64,000 nt of DNA from Chitinophaga fulva. GTDB lineage: Bacteria > Bacteroidota > Bacteroidia > Chitinophagales > Chitinophagaceae. Numbering within the stretch: position 1 is the first letter of the stretch; every line of letters starts with the position of its first letter. The translations under genes were made by a program, and so were the position numbers. The DNA is taken from assembly GCF_012927205.1 (NCBI RefSeq), contig NZ_JABBGC010000003.1, forward strand, positions 558,001 through 622,000. The letters run 5' to 3'. The notes below the pieces were generated by a model that saw only the letters and a list, made by a program, of their open reading frames with translations, ran no database searches and was not told the DNA's origin. Below, piece after piece: positions 44,410 through 53,252 of this stretch.

Positions 44410-45075
44410 ATGATGACACATTACGATGTCACCAAACTGGAACATCTTGAAAAGAAAACCGACTGGAAAAGAAATTACGCACACTTTACTTCCGATAACA
44501 AATCGCTGCTATTGCCTACCCTGCTGATTATTGCAGGCAGTCTTACGCTTTATTTGCTGAACAAAGGCAGGCTGCTGCAAAGTGGCTACGGGCTAATGGC
44601 CGGGCTGATCACTATGGCCGGTGTTGCGCTCTTTGTTATCATCTCCGGAAAAGGAAAACAACAAGTGTTGGAAAACATCTCCCAGAAACCCGTATGTCTC
44701 GCTAAAATCATCAAATCCAATGAACAGCAACAGCTGTACTATGGTATCTTCAGCACCAGTGACACCCGTTGGGACACAACGCTGCTGCAAAACATCTCTG
44801 AGCGGGTGGGCAACATTCCATTTGACACCAACAATCCGGATGACAAAACCGTTGTGCGGCTACTACGCGCCTCGCAGGTGGGGGTTAACATGCAGACCTA
44901 CTCCCTTCCCGCTTCTTTCACGGGCGGACATCAGATCTACCTGAGGTCTTTTGATTTCAGCACACTCGACAAAGTGACGTGTGACTACATACAGCACCGC
45001 AATGGTATTTTTCCGGTACTGTATGTAGACAACAGCTATGTGCCGGTAATACTGAAAGATTATATTATTGCTTAA
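44410..45075 (+). CDS. Hypothetical protein with two membrane helices
   Basis: 221 residues. Two helices at about 33-51 (LLLPTLLIIAGSLTLYLL) and 58-78 form a short hairpin; the rest (85-221) is soluble and probably cytosolic. I do not recognise the family. The 3' end overlaps the convergent esterase gene by 11 bases. Confidence 0.65.
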   Translation: MMTHYDVTKLEHLEKKTDWKRNYAHFTSDNKSLLLPTLLIIAGSLTLYLLNKGRLLQSGYGLMAGLITMAGVALFVIISGKGKQQVLENISQKPVCLAKIIKSNEQQQLYYGIFSTSDTRWDTTLLQNISERVGNIPFDTNNPDDKTVVRLLRASQVGVNMQTYSLPASFTGGHQIYLRSFDFSTLDKVTCDYIQHRNGIFPVLYVDNSYVPVILKDYIIA

Positions 45076-45889
45076 CAGGTGGCACCATCTTGTGGAACAG
45101 CGTATCCAGTCCGCCATAGAGACTGCGGTGCAGTATTGTAAGATGGTTTTCCTCCGGCATGGGCACGTAACGCGTGGAGATCAGCTGCGGGTTGGCCGCT
45201 TTCAGTATCGCTGCAAAACGGGTAGCATCGTTTTTCATGATGTCGCCTTCTTCTCCCACGGACAGGTATACACTGACCGGCTTCTTCAGGGTACTGTACA
45301 GCAGTGCCGGCGCATCTTCGAGCAATGACTCGTTGTTCCACCAGAAACTGGGGCTGATGATCGCATACTGCTCAAAGAGAGAAGGATAATGCAGCAACAC
45401 TTCTGCTGCCAGCAAACCACCCAGCGACTGTCCTACCAGCGTACGGTTTTGCCGTACACGGTAATGCTGCGCGATATAAGGCTGTAAGTCTTTCTCCAGA
45501 AACGCAATAAACTTCGCAGACCCGCCCGTGGTGGGATAGGCTTTTTTGTCTCTCTCAACCGTAGTCGGGAAAGTAAAATCCCGTTTGCGGTCCACATTGG
45601 CGATGCCGACCACAATCGCCGGTGGCATAAAACGGATCATAGTCAGGTATTGTACCAGTCCCGACACATGGATAAAGTCCTCATTGGCCGATCCATCCAG
45701 CAGATAAATCACCGGATAGGTAGCGGTATCTTTGCTGTAGCCTTCCGGCAGGTAAATATTCAATGTTCTGGATTCTCCCAGCTCACGCGATGTTATTTTC
45801 TCTGTTACGCCGAGTACGAAGGGGGTTTGTTGGGCCTTTGCCGCCATGATACTGCCTAGTAACAGGCAGCCGACTAATAATTTCTTCAT
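45065..45889 (-). CDS. Secreted esterase D / Fes-like alpha/beta hydrolase
   Basis: 274 residues with a signal peptide (LLVGCLLLGSIMAAKA). The nucleophile is S155 in GQSLGG, with YLLDGSANED near 63-71 and a C-terminal His near 248. The fold resembles the putative-esterase family that includes enterobactin esterase and S-formylglutathione hydrolase. A -7 box TATCTTCG is at 45918-45925. Confidence 0.85.
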   Translation of the reverse strand: MKKLLVGCLLLGSIMAAKAQQTPFVLGVTEKITSRELGESRTLNIYLPEGYSKDTATYPVIYLLDGSANEDFIHVSGLVQYLTMIRFMPPAIVVGIANVDRKRDFTFPTTVERDKKAYPTTGGSAKFIAFLEKDLQPYIAQHYRVRQNRTLVGQSLGGLLAAEVLLHYPSLFEQYAIISPSFWWNNESLLEDAPALLYSTLKKPVSVYLSVGEEGDIMKNDATRFAAILKAANPQLISTRYVPMPEENHLTILHRSLYGGLDTLFHKMVPPVKQ

Positions 45890-45917
45890 AAAAACAGGTC
45901 AACTTGTTGTTCGCGCC

Positions 45918-45946
45918 CGAAGATAACGGGTATTTGTTTATCTTTT
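45918..45946. promoter_or_regulatory. Divergent -7 boxes between the esterase and sigma factor genes
   Basis: On the minus strand TATCTTCG (45918-45925) faces the esterase gene; on the plus strand TATCTTTT (45939-45946) faces the sigma factor. Both are near-consensus, 13 bases apart. Confidence 0.35.
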
Positions 45947-46051
45947 TGCGATTTTATGTGTAAGTTACCACTGCGTTATATATTCAGTGCCGATACCGGC
46001 GCTACCCGGAATTCGCACTATATTAGTAACCAGGTCAGAAAGGGAGCGAAT

Positions 46052-46582
46052 ATGTCTATGCAGTCAGACACACTGGAACCAGCCAGTCTTTTTAAAGCCT
46101 ATTATCCACGGCTGTGTTATTTTGCCTTCCAGTTTACGGGAGACAAAGATCAGGCGCGCGACATTGCACAGGAAGCATTTGTAAGCTACCTGGGACAACG
46201 CGCGCAGGTGACGCCACATCCGGTAGCCATCAAAAACTTTTTGTACACCACTGTCCGCAATGCCTGTCTGAACCTGTTGCGCCATGAAAAAGTAGTGGAA
46301 AAGTTTGCCGCCTCACAGCCTGCTCCCCCGCCCGATGACGCCACAGTGGTGTTGACCATGATCCGTTCTGAAGTATTGGGAGAAATTAATCGTGTATTAC
46401 AGACGCTTCCTGAAGCCTGCCAGGAAATCATCCGCCTCGGTTATATAGAAGGCCTGAAAAACCAGGAGATTGCCCATCAGCTGAACATCAGCATCAATAC
46501 CGTCAAAACACAGAAAAAGAGAGGCCTCCACCTGTTACGGCAACGATTAAACCCTGAAATTTACAGCCTTTTCTTCCTTTAA
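46052..46582 (+). CDS. ECF sigma factor of the second uptake locus
   Basis: 176 residues from the ATG at 46052, which has the ribosome-binding sequence AGGGAGCG just before it; an earlier in-frame ATG at 45956 adds residues unlike sigma factors. Region 2 (FTGDKDQARDIAQEAFVSYL) and region 4 (LPEACQEIIRLGYIEGLKNQEI) are clear. It belongs with the FecR gene 80 bases downstream. Confidence 0.92.
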   Translation: MSMQSDTLEPASLFKAYYPRLCYFAFQFTGDKDQARDIAQEAFVSYLGQRAQVTPHPVAIKNFLYTTVRNACLNLLRHEKVVEKFAASQPAPPPDDATVVLTMIRSEVLGEINRVLQTLPEACQEIIRLGYIEGLKNQEIAHQLNISINTVKTQKKRGLHLLRQRLNPEIYSLFFL

Positions 46583-46661
46583 TATTTTCCCCCGAAAAAA
46601 AATTCCTCCCGCTTGTCACCCTATTTCTGAGGTTGCGTTTCTTTATTACGGAAACGACCAC

Positions 46662-47843
46662 ATGGACCAATATCACGATACTTTTGATCATGCCGCGCTG
46701 ATTTTGCGTTGTCTGCGCGGAGAAGCCACCAGCGCCGAACAGCAACAGCTGCAAACATGGCTGGCAGCAGATCCTCGTCATGAGGCGTTGTACCACGCCT
46801 TGCAGGACCCGGAGCAACTGGCTGCCGGTATCGCCTTCCAGGAAACGATTGATGTGCAGGCCGACTGGGAGACTGTGCTGAATCGGGTATCCGTAACGCC
46901 GTCTGCCCGTAAGCCGGTATGGACAAAGCTTGTCGTATGGACCGCCGCAGCCGCAGCCCTGCTCGCCGGCATCATATTATTGTATCCCCGGTCTGACAGG
47001 CACGAGGACAACCGTATTGTAGCAGACCAGTCGCACACCTTCCACAACGATGTGCTACCTGGCGGCAACCAGGCCGTTTTACAACTGGGTAACGGCAAAA
47101 CCGTGACATTAGGCAGTCAGGGCGGCAATACCATCACAGAAGCCGATGGCACCGCCATCCGGCATGGCAACGGCAGTCTCGTATATGCTGATGCCGGCGA
47201 CAGTACAGCCGCCGGTTTATACAATACGCTCACCACCAACAGGGCCGGCCAATATCAGCTGACACTGGAAGATGGTACCCGGGTATGGCTCAATGCTGCT
47301 TCTTCACTTACGTTCCCGGTTCACTTCAACGGTACTGAGCGGAAAGTCACCCTCACCGGCGAAGGATATTTTGAAGTGGCCGCCAATGCCCGGCAGCCTT
47401 TTAAGGTGACCGTCAACGGCGTAGACATACTGGTACTGGGCACACAGTTTAACATCGGAGCCTATGACCAAACCGTAAAAACCACGCTGGTCAGCGGCGC
47501 CGTTAAAGTGCAGCTGTCCGGCAAACGTTCCTGGCAGCTGGCGCCCGGCCAGCAGGCCCATGTACAGCATGAGCAGGTGTCCATTACCTATACCGACACC
47601 GAAAAGGCCATTGCCTGGAAAGAGGGCATCTTTTATTTTAAAGACGATGATTTCCGGGATATCATGGAACAGGTAGCGCGTTGGTATGATCTCGAGTTGG
47701 AGTTCGAAGGACCGTTGCCCTCCAAAAAAATCAGCGGCAACATCAGCCGGCAGGCGAGACTGTCACAAGTACTGGAGATGTTGAATTATGTAAGTGGTGC
47801 CCACTTTGATATCCGGGGCCGCAAAGTCAGTGTAAGCCTATAA
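46662..47843 (+). CDS. FecR-family anti-sigma factor of the second uptake locus
   Basis: 393 residues: N-terminal anti-sigma region (DHAALILRCLRGEATSAEQ), membrane helix near 88-108 (VVWTAAAAALLAGIILLY), FecR domain (LEDGTRVWLNAASSLTFP, EGYFEV) and C-terminal DUF4974 (RDIMEQVARWYDLELEFEG). It has the same layout as the other FecR in this window, but its C-terminus is intact and repeat-free. Confidence 0.94.
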   Translation: MDQYHDTFDHAALILRCLRGEATSAEQQQLQTWLAADPRHEALYHALQDPEQLAAGIAFQETIDVQADWETVLNRVSVTPSARKPVWTKLVVWTAAAAALLAGIILLYPRSDRHEDNRIVADQSHTFHNDVLPGGNQAVLQLGNGKTVTLGSQGGNTITEADGTAIRHGNGSLVYADAGDSTAAGLYNTLTTNRAGQYQLTLEDGTRVWLNAASSLTFPVHFNGTERKVTLTGEGYFEVAANARQPFKVTVNGVDILVLGTQFNIGAYDQTVKTTLVSGAVKVQLSGKRSWQLAPGQQAHVQHEQVSITYTDTEKAIAWKEGIFYFKDDDFRDIMEQVARWYDLELEFEGPLPSKKISGNISRQARLSQVLEMLNYVSGAHFDIRGRKVSVSL

Positions 47844-47959
47844 CAGAAACGAGCACACGCGAATTAACAATACCTGTAATGAAGAACAACAAATGAAGAA
47901 CAACACCGGAATGCCAAAATTAACAGGACAGAACCGCTATTAATCTAAAATTCAAACCG

Positions 47960-50900
47960 ATGATGAAAAGATTTATTTCCGCATGCCGGCGGGGCATGCT
48001 ATTCCCTTTGCCTGTAAAAGTCCGCGCGGCCGCCAACCTGACCGCCATACTGCTGTTGCTGGCCGCACTAAGCGTGTCGGCTACCGGCTATGCGCAGAAA
48101 ATCACCTTGTCCATGCAACAGGCGCCACTGGAACAGGTGTTCGCAGCCATCCGTCAGCAAACAGGTTACTATTTCCTGTATAACAACGACCTGCTGAAAA
48201 AAACCGGTAAAGTCAATGTACAGGTAAAAGATGCAGACATCACCACCGTCATGGACCAATGCCTCGCAGGACAGCCGCTTGCTTACAAGATCATTGACCG
48301 TACCATTTCCCTGAAAGAAGCACCTGTGAAGCAGCCAGCCACCCACCTGTCAGCAGACACCCTTATCACCGGTAAAGTGACCGATGAAAAAGATGTACCG
48401 CTGCCCGGAGTGACCGTTACCGTAGAAGGTTCCACCAAAGGCACCGTTACCGATGGTACCGGCAGATACAGCATACAGATGCCGGCCGGCGCCAAAGCAT
48501 TGTTGTTTTCGTTCATTGGTTACGGCAAACAACGCCTCGAATCCGGCGGCAGTACCCAGCTGAACGTGAAGATGAGCGAAGGTTCCAAAGGCTTATCAGA
48601 AGTGGTGGTGACTGCGTTGGGCATCAAAAGGGAAAGCAAATCACTCGGTTATACCGTGGCAGAACTGAAAGGCGCCGATCTCTCCGAAGGCAAGGAAGTG
48701 AATGTGGCCAACGCCCTCTCCGGTAAAGTAGCCGGCGTACAGGTAAGCCGCCCTGCTTCCGGCGCCGGCGGTTCTTCCAAAATCGTTATCCGAGGCAACA
48801 ACTCCCTGCAGGGCAACAGCCAGCCGCTGTACGTGGTGGACGGTGTGCCGTTGGACAACCAAAACATCGGCGCAGCCGGCAGCACCGGCGGTGTAGACTA
48901 TGGCGATGGCATCTCCAACATCAACCAGGATGATATAGAAAGCATCTCTATCCTGAAAGGCCCCAACGCTGCCGCATTGTACGGCCAACGAGGCAGCAAC
49001 GGCGTAGTGCTCATCACCACCAAATCCGGCAGCTCCCGCAAAGGTATCGGCATCAAATTCAGCAGTGACTATTCCATCGGCAACGCACTGGTGACACCAG
49101 ACTTCCAGGATGAATATGGCCAGGGCCTCAACGGAGATTTCACCCATTTCCGCGCTACCGACGGTAAGATATATACCATGGAACAAGCCAAAGCACAAGG
49201 ACTAAAAGGAATGCCCAAAATGAGCGCAGGCCGCGACCGCATCGCCCGCAGCAGCTGGGGACCTAAAATGGAAGGCCAGCAATATGAAGACCAGTGGGGC
49301 AATATTCTCCACCTCACCCCACAACCCAATACCTACAAACAATTCTTTAACCAGGAAAAACAACTCGTCAACAACATCAGCGCCGATGGCGGCAATGACA
49401 AAGTCAATTACCGTTTTTCGTACTCCAATACACACGTAGATGGTTATGTGCCTTCCAATACGCTGGACCGCCATACTTTTACCCTTCGCGCACAAGCATC
49501 CATCACACCTAAACTGCAGCTGGATGCCAAAATGAACTACATCAACCAGAAAGGAAAAAACAGGCCCACCCTCTCCGATGCATCCGACAATCCGGCTTAC
49601 CTGTTCATCAGCCAGCCACGCAGCATGCCCATGTCTATCCTTGCGGATTACGCCTGGACAGCAGCGGATGTGGCCAAACAGCTCGGCTATAGCGGCGTTA
49701 CGCCCGGACTGGAGAAAACCTATGCCACCAACAGTTCCACCGCCAATCCCTACTGGACCATCAACAAGACTTACAATGCCGACCAGCGCGACCGTGTATT
49801 GGGCATGCTCCGCCTGTCGTACGACTTCACCAAATGGCTGAAACTCACCGCTCGTGGCGGCACCGATTTTTACACCGAACAACGCCTGCGCTACCGCGCC
49901 AAAGGCACTTATCAAAGCCAGAACAGAAACGGCGATATCGAAGAAAGAGTGCTGCGGGTAAGGGAAGACAACTACGATGTGTTGCTCAATGCCAACCTGC
50001 CTCTCAATAAAGACTTTACGCTCGGCCTCAACGCCGGCAGCAGCCATCAGAAAAAATTCTACCGCATGACCGGCAATACCGGCAAGGAATTCATTGTCCC
50101 TGATCTGCACGTGATCAATAATACACTGACCAACTCCTACCTTTTTGATCTGCAGGAATCTGAAATCAATTCCGTGTATGGCTTCGGTCAGCTCACCTTC
50201 CGTGACTACTGGTTCCTCGATTTCTCCGCCCGCAACGACTGGTCCTCTACCCTGTCCGCGAAGAATAATTCTTTCTTCTATCCTTCCGCGAGCACCAGTG
50301 TGATCATGACGGACATGCTCAACCTGAAAAGCAACGTGCTCACTTACTGGAAAATCCGCGGCTCTGTAGCACAGGCAGGCAGCTCCGGCAATCCTTACCA
50401 GTTGACCGGTACCTACAGCCTCGACCAGTTCACCCATGGCGGTCAGCCGCTGGGCTACTTCACCGCCGTGATCCCTGATCCTAACCTGAAAAACGAACTC
50501 ACCACCTCTATAGAATTCGGTACTGACCTTCGGTTACTGAATAATCGTTTAGGCATCAGCTTTACTTACTATAACGCCGCTACGAAAAATCAAATCCTGG
50601 ATGTGCCGTTGCCACCGTCCAGCAAGTTTGAAGCACGCCGTATCAATGCCGGTGAAATCCGTAACCGCGGCATCGAAGTGTCCATCAGCGGCACACCAGT
50701 GAAACTGTCCAATGGCTTCACCTGGGAAAGCGCGTTTAACTTCTCCCGCAACCGCAACGAAGTGGTGTCCCTCACCACCGGCGTAGAAACCTTTGTACTG
50801 GGCAGCGACCGGGGCATCAACGTGATAGCCGCACCGGGCAAGCCTTTTGGCACCATGATCGGCACCGGCTTCGCCTGGCTGAAAGATGAAAGCGGTAACC

Positions 50901-51538
50901 GCCTGATAGATCCGGCTACTGGTCTGCCACTGCGTACACAAGGCCGCCAGTTGACCGAACTGGGCAACGCACTCCCCGACTGGACCGGCGGTTTCTCCAA
51001 TACTTTCCGCTATAAAGGCTTTACCCTCGGTACACTGATAGACATTCGCCAGGGTGGCATGGTATATTCCCAAAGCAACCGCGAAGAGCTGATTTACGGT
51101 ACCACCAAAAAGACCCTCGCCGGCCGCGATGGCAGCTATGTGGCCAGTGGCATGATCGCAGCCAAAGACAACAACGGCAACTGGGTGAGCACCGGCAAAG
51201 CTAATACCATGGCCGTAAAAGCACAGGACTACTGGAACGTAGTAGCCAGCGACAAAGAAAATGTAGTATCTGAAGAAATGATGAACGACGCCAGCTACAT
51301 CGCCATGCGGGAGATCAGTCTCAGTTATCAGTTACCTTCCCGGCTGTTTACCGGTAAAATCATCAAACGTGCCGGCATCGGTATTTATGGCCGCAACCTG
51401 TTCTACTTCCAGCGTAAAACAGATGGTTTCTCACCCGAAGCATCCGGTTTCAACGTCAACAACTCCTCACTGGGCCTTGAATCTACCGCGCTGCCCATGA
51501 TGCGGAACTTTGGCATCAACCTGAGCCTGGATTTATAA
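47960..51538 (+). CDS. SusC/RagA-family TonB-dependent transporter with STN domain (second locus)
   Basis: 1192 residues. Signal peptide, STN domain (about 47-103, KITLSMQQAPLEQVFAAIRQ), carboxypeptidase-like domain (GKVTDEKDVPLPGVTVTVEG), plug (VVTALGIKRESKSLGY, ILKGPNAAALYGQRGSNG) and barrel ending FGINLSLDL. The start is either of two adjacent Met codons. It is paired with the SusD gene 17 bases downstream and signals to the FecR/sigma pair upstream. Confidence 0.95.
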   Translation: MMKRFISACRRGMLFPLPVKVRAAANLTAILLLLAALSVSATGYAQKITLSMQQAPLEQVFAAIRQQTGYYFLYNNDLLKKTGKVNVQVKDADITTVMDQCLAGQPLAYKIIDRTISLKEAPVKQPATHLSADTLITGKVTDEKDVPLPGVTVTVEGSTKGTVTDGTGRYSIQMPAGAKALLFSFIGYGKQRLESGGSTQLNVKMSEGSKGLSEVVVTALGIKRESKSLGYTVAELKGADLSEGKEVNVANALSGKVAGVQVSRPASGAGGSSKIVIRGNNSLQGNSQPLYVVDGVPLDNQNIGAAGSTGGVDYGDGISNINQDDIESISILKGPNAAALYGQRGSNGVVLITTKSGSSRKGIGIKFSSDYSIGNALVTPDFQDEYGQGLNGDFTHFRATDGKIYTMEQAKAQGLKGMPKMSAGRDRIARSSWGPKMEGQQYEDQWGNILHLTPQPNTYKQFFNQEKQLVNNISADGGNDKVNYRFSYSNTHVDGYVPSNTLDRHTFTLRAQASITPKLQLDAKMNYINQKGKNRPTLSDASDNPAYLFISQPRSMPMSILADYAWTAADVAKQLGYSGVTPGLEKTYATNSSTANPYWTINKTYNADQRDRVLGMLRLSYDFTKWLKLTARGGTDFYTEQRLRYRAKGTYQSQNRNGDIEERVLRVREDNYDVLLNANLPLNKDFTLGLNAGSSHQKKFYRMTGNTGKEFIVPDLHVINNTLTNSYLFDLQESEINSVYGFGQLTFRDYWFLDFSARNDWSSTLSAKNNSFFYPSASTSVIMTDMLNLKSNVLTYWKIRGSVAQAGSSGNPYQLTGTYSLDQFTHGGQPLGYFTAVIPDPNLKNELTTSIEFGTDLRLLNNRLGISFTYYNAATKNQILDVPLPPSSKFEARRINAGEIRNRGIEVSISGTPVKLSNGFTWESAFNFSRNRNEVVSLTTGVETFVLGSDRGINVIAAPGKPFGTMIGTGFAWLKDESGNRLIDPATGLPLRTQGRQLTELGNALPDWTGGFSNTFRYKGFTLGTLIDIRQGGMVYSQSNREELIYGTTKKTLAGRDGSYVASGMIAAKDNNGNWVSTGKANTMAVKAQDYWNVVASDKENVVSEEMMNDASYIAMREISLSYQLPSRLFTGKIIKRAGIGIYGRNLFYFQRKTDGFSPEASGFNVNNSSLGLESTALPMMRNFGINLSLDL

Positions 51539-51555
51539 TCAAAAAAAGAAAAGAG

Positions 51556-53064
51556 ATGAAAACACGTAACCGTTCCATATATGCCGCCCTGTTGCTGGGA
51601 AGCCTTTCCCTCGGCAGTTGCACCAAGAACTTCAACGATCTGAACACACCGCCTACTTCTGTTACCAATATAGATGCGGCCATTCTGCTTTCCAAAGTAC
51701 AGAAAGACGCCGCCTTTGCAGAAGGTACAGAAACCGCCAATATACAAGTCGGCTCCTGGGTACAATATTGGGCTGGCGGCCTTGTAGCGCCCACCTCCCG
51801 CTATATTCAGCAGCCTGATAACAATATGTGGGCCGCCCACTATACCCTATTACGTAATCTCGGCCAGATACGCAACCAGGCACTTAAAGGCAAAGAAGAT
51901 GATCCCGCCGGCCGCACCAAACTGGCCATCGCCCGCATCATGGAGATCTATGTATGGCAGCGCCTCACAGACCTCTTCGGCGATGTACCGTTTTCCCGGA
52001 CCACCGAAGATGCCGGCAACGTAAACAACAAACCGGTGTACGACAGCCAGGAATCCATCTATAAACAACTCATTGCCGATCTGGATGCAGCGATAGCCAG
52101 ACTGAATACCGGCGACGCCTCCTATGGCAACGCCGACTTCTATTACAAAGGCAATATCGACAACTGGAAAAAATTCGGCAACTCACTCAAACTGCGTTTA
52201 GGCATGCGTCTCAAATATGCATCGCCACAACTGGCAGAAAAAACCGTGCGGGAAGCCATGGGCGGTCCACTGTTCGCTGACAATAAAGATAACGCTGCCG
52301 TACCTACGTTCAATGACGCACAGACGACCAACGCACATCCCATACTGGCGCAGTTTATCACCGGCAGCCCCGATCTGCGATACCTCGCCAGCGCTTTCGT
52401 CAATACACTGAACAACAAAAAAGATCCGCGGCTGTCTTTCATCGCCGCACCAACGGTGAACTCGAAGAACAGCGGCACCCCTGTCTATCGCGGCATTGGC
52501 GTAGCGCTTACCGACGCATTACTGGCAGGCATCATCAAAGATGATTACTCCACCGCCTCTACGACAACCTATTTCAACAGGACACTCGCCACTCCCATTC
52601 CCTGTTACGTGTTCACATATGCCGATGTGTGTTTCTTTAAAGCAGAAGCCGCACTGATGGGCTGGGGCGCAGCACCTGCCGATGCAGAAAAATTCTACCA
52701 GGATGGCATCAAAGCTGCCATGGCCATGCAGCCCTACAATATCACCACTATTCCGCAGGCTTATATCGATACAGAGTTTTCTTTCGCAGGCCTCACCACC
52801 GAACAACAACTGGAGAAAATTATGACCCAGAAATGGATACAGTTGTTCGGCCGCGACTATGAAGCATTTGCAGAATGGCGCCGCACCGGTTACCCGGTAC
52901 TTACGCCCGGCCCTAACCAGGGCTCCACCAGTGGCACTATTCCCCGCAGGGCTGTATACTCCTCGCTGGAAACATTACTGAATACGGAGAATTATCAGCA
53001 GGCAGTAAAAGGGTTATTGAAAGGTGATACCTATCTCTCTAAAGTGTGGTGGGATAAAAAATAA
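51556..53064 (+). CDS. SusD/RagB-family lipoprotein (SusD-like_2 type)
   Basis: 502 residues with lipobox LGSC (C22) and the CTKNFNDLN start typical of the SusD-like_2 subgroup (IMEIYVWQRLTDLFGDVPFS, QKWIQLFGRDYEAFAEWRRTG). It partners the SusC protein encoded just upstream. No hydrolase follows, so the substrate is unclear; this subgroup is often found without linked carbohydrate enzymes. The last codons (VWWDKK) lie in a segment that recurs at 53163-53181 after a REP-like doublet. Confidence 0.93.
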   Translation: MKTRNRSIYAALLLGSLSLGSCTKNFNDLNTPPTSVTNIDAAILLSKVQKDAAFAEGTETANIQVGSWVQYWAGGLVAPTSRYIQQPDNNMWAAHYTLLRNLGQIRNQALKGKEDDPAGRTKLAIARIMEIYVWQRLTDLFGDVPFSRTTEDAGNVNNKPVYDSQESIYKQLIADLDAAIARLNTGDASYGNADFYYKGNIDNWKKFGNSLKLRLGMRLKYASPQLAEKTVREAMGGPLFADNKDNAAVPTFNDAQTTNAHPILAQFITGSPDLRYLASAFVNTLNNKKDPRLSFIAAPTVNSKNSGTPVYRGIGVALTDALLAGIIKDDYSTASTTTYFNRTLATPIPCYVFTYADVCFFKAEAALMGWGAAPADAEKFYQDGIKAAMAMQPYNITTIPQAYIDTEFSFAGLTTEQQLEKIMTQKWIQLFGRDYEAFAEWRRTGYPVLTPGPNQGSTSGTIPRRAVYSSLETLLNTENYQQAVKGLLKGDTYLSKVWWDKK

Positions 53065-53065
53065 T
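53047..53065 (+). repeat. Direct repeat of the susD 3' end, copy A
   Basis: TGGTGGGATAAAAAATAAT includes the susD stop and matches 53163-53181 at 18 of 19 positions. The two copies bracket a REP-like doublet. Confidence 0.7.
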
Positions 53066-53092
53066 AACATCTTACCCCCTCAAACCCACCAA

Positions 53093-53125
53093 CCCAGGAC
53101 TAAAGTCCTGGGCTAAGATGTTGGG
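53093..53125 (+). repeat. REP-like palindromic repeat, copy 5 (variant core)
   Basis: CCCAGGACTAAAGTCCTGGG followed by CTAAGATGTTGGG. The core differs from copies 1-3 at compensating positions (GGG/CCC to GGA/TCC and centre), so the palindrome is kept. Confidence 0.72.
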
Positions 53126-53126
53126 A

Positions 53127-53158
53127 TTAACACCGTAGCCCAGGACTTTAGTCCTGGG
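53127..53158 (-). repeat. REP-like palindromic repeat, copy 6 (inverted, variant core)
   Basis: The inverse of copy 5 with a short spacer: ACCGTAG then CCCAGGACTTTAGTCCTGGG. Together the pair could form a tandem or cruciform structure at the end of the susCD operon. Confidence 0.72.
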
Positions 53159-53162
53159 AAAA

Positions 53163-53181
53163 TGGTGGGATGAAAAATAAT
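53163..53181 (+). repeat. Direct repeat of the susD 3' end, copy B
   Basis: TGGTGGGATGAAAAATAAT, one base different from 53047-53065. It lies after the REP-like doublet and is not coding. Confidence 0.7.
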
Positions 53182-53194
53182 CATCTCCCTAAAA

Positions 53195-53236
53195 AAACAA
53201 ACCGCCGTGCTTTTAACAGGACGGCGGTTTTGTTTA
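53195..53236. terminator. Rho-independent terminator between susD and the WG-repeat genes
   Basis: AAACCGCCGT (53199-53208) pairs with ACGGCGGTTT (53221-53230), flanked by A-rich and T-rich tracts on the two sides. It should stop both convergent transcripts. Confidence 0.85.
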
Positions 53237-53252
53237 TAGGATATTTTATTCG

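Noticed and set aside
49202-50437. A 411-residue frame antisense to the second susC
   Set aside because: It lies inside a well-supported SusC barrel and has no recognisable motif.
53093-53158. CRISPR repeats
   Set aside because: There are only two inverted copies with an irregular spacer and no cas genes; no CRISPR array was found anywhere.
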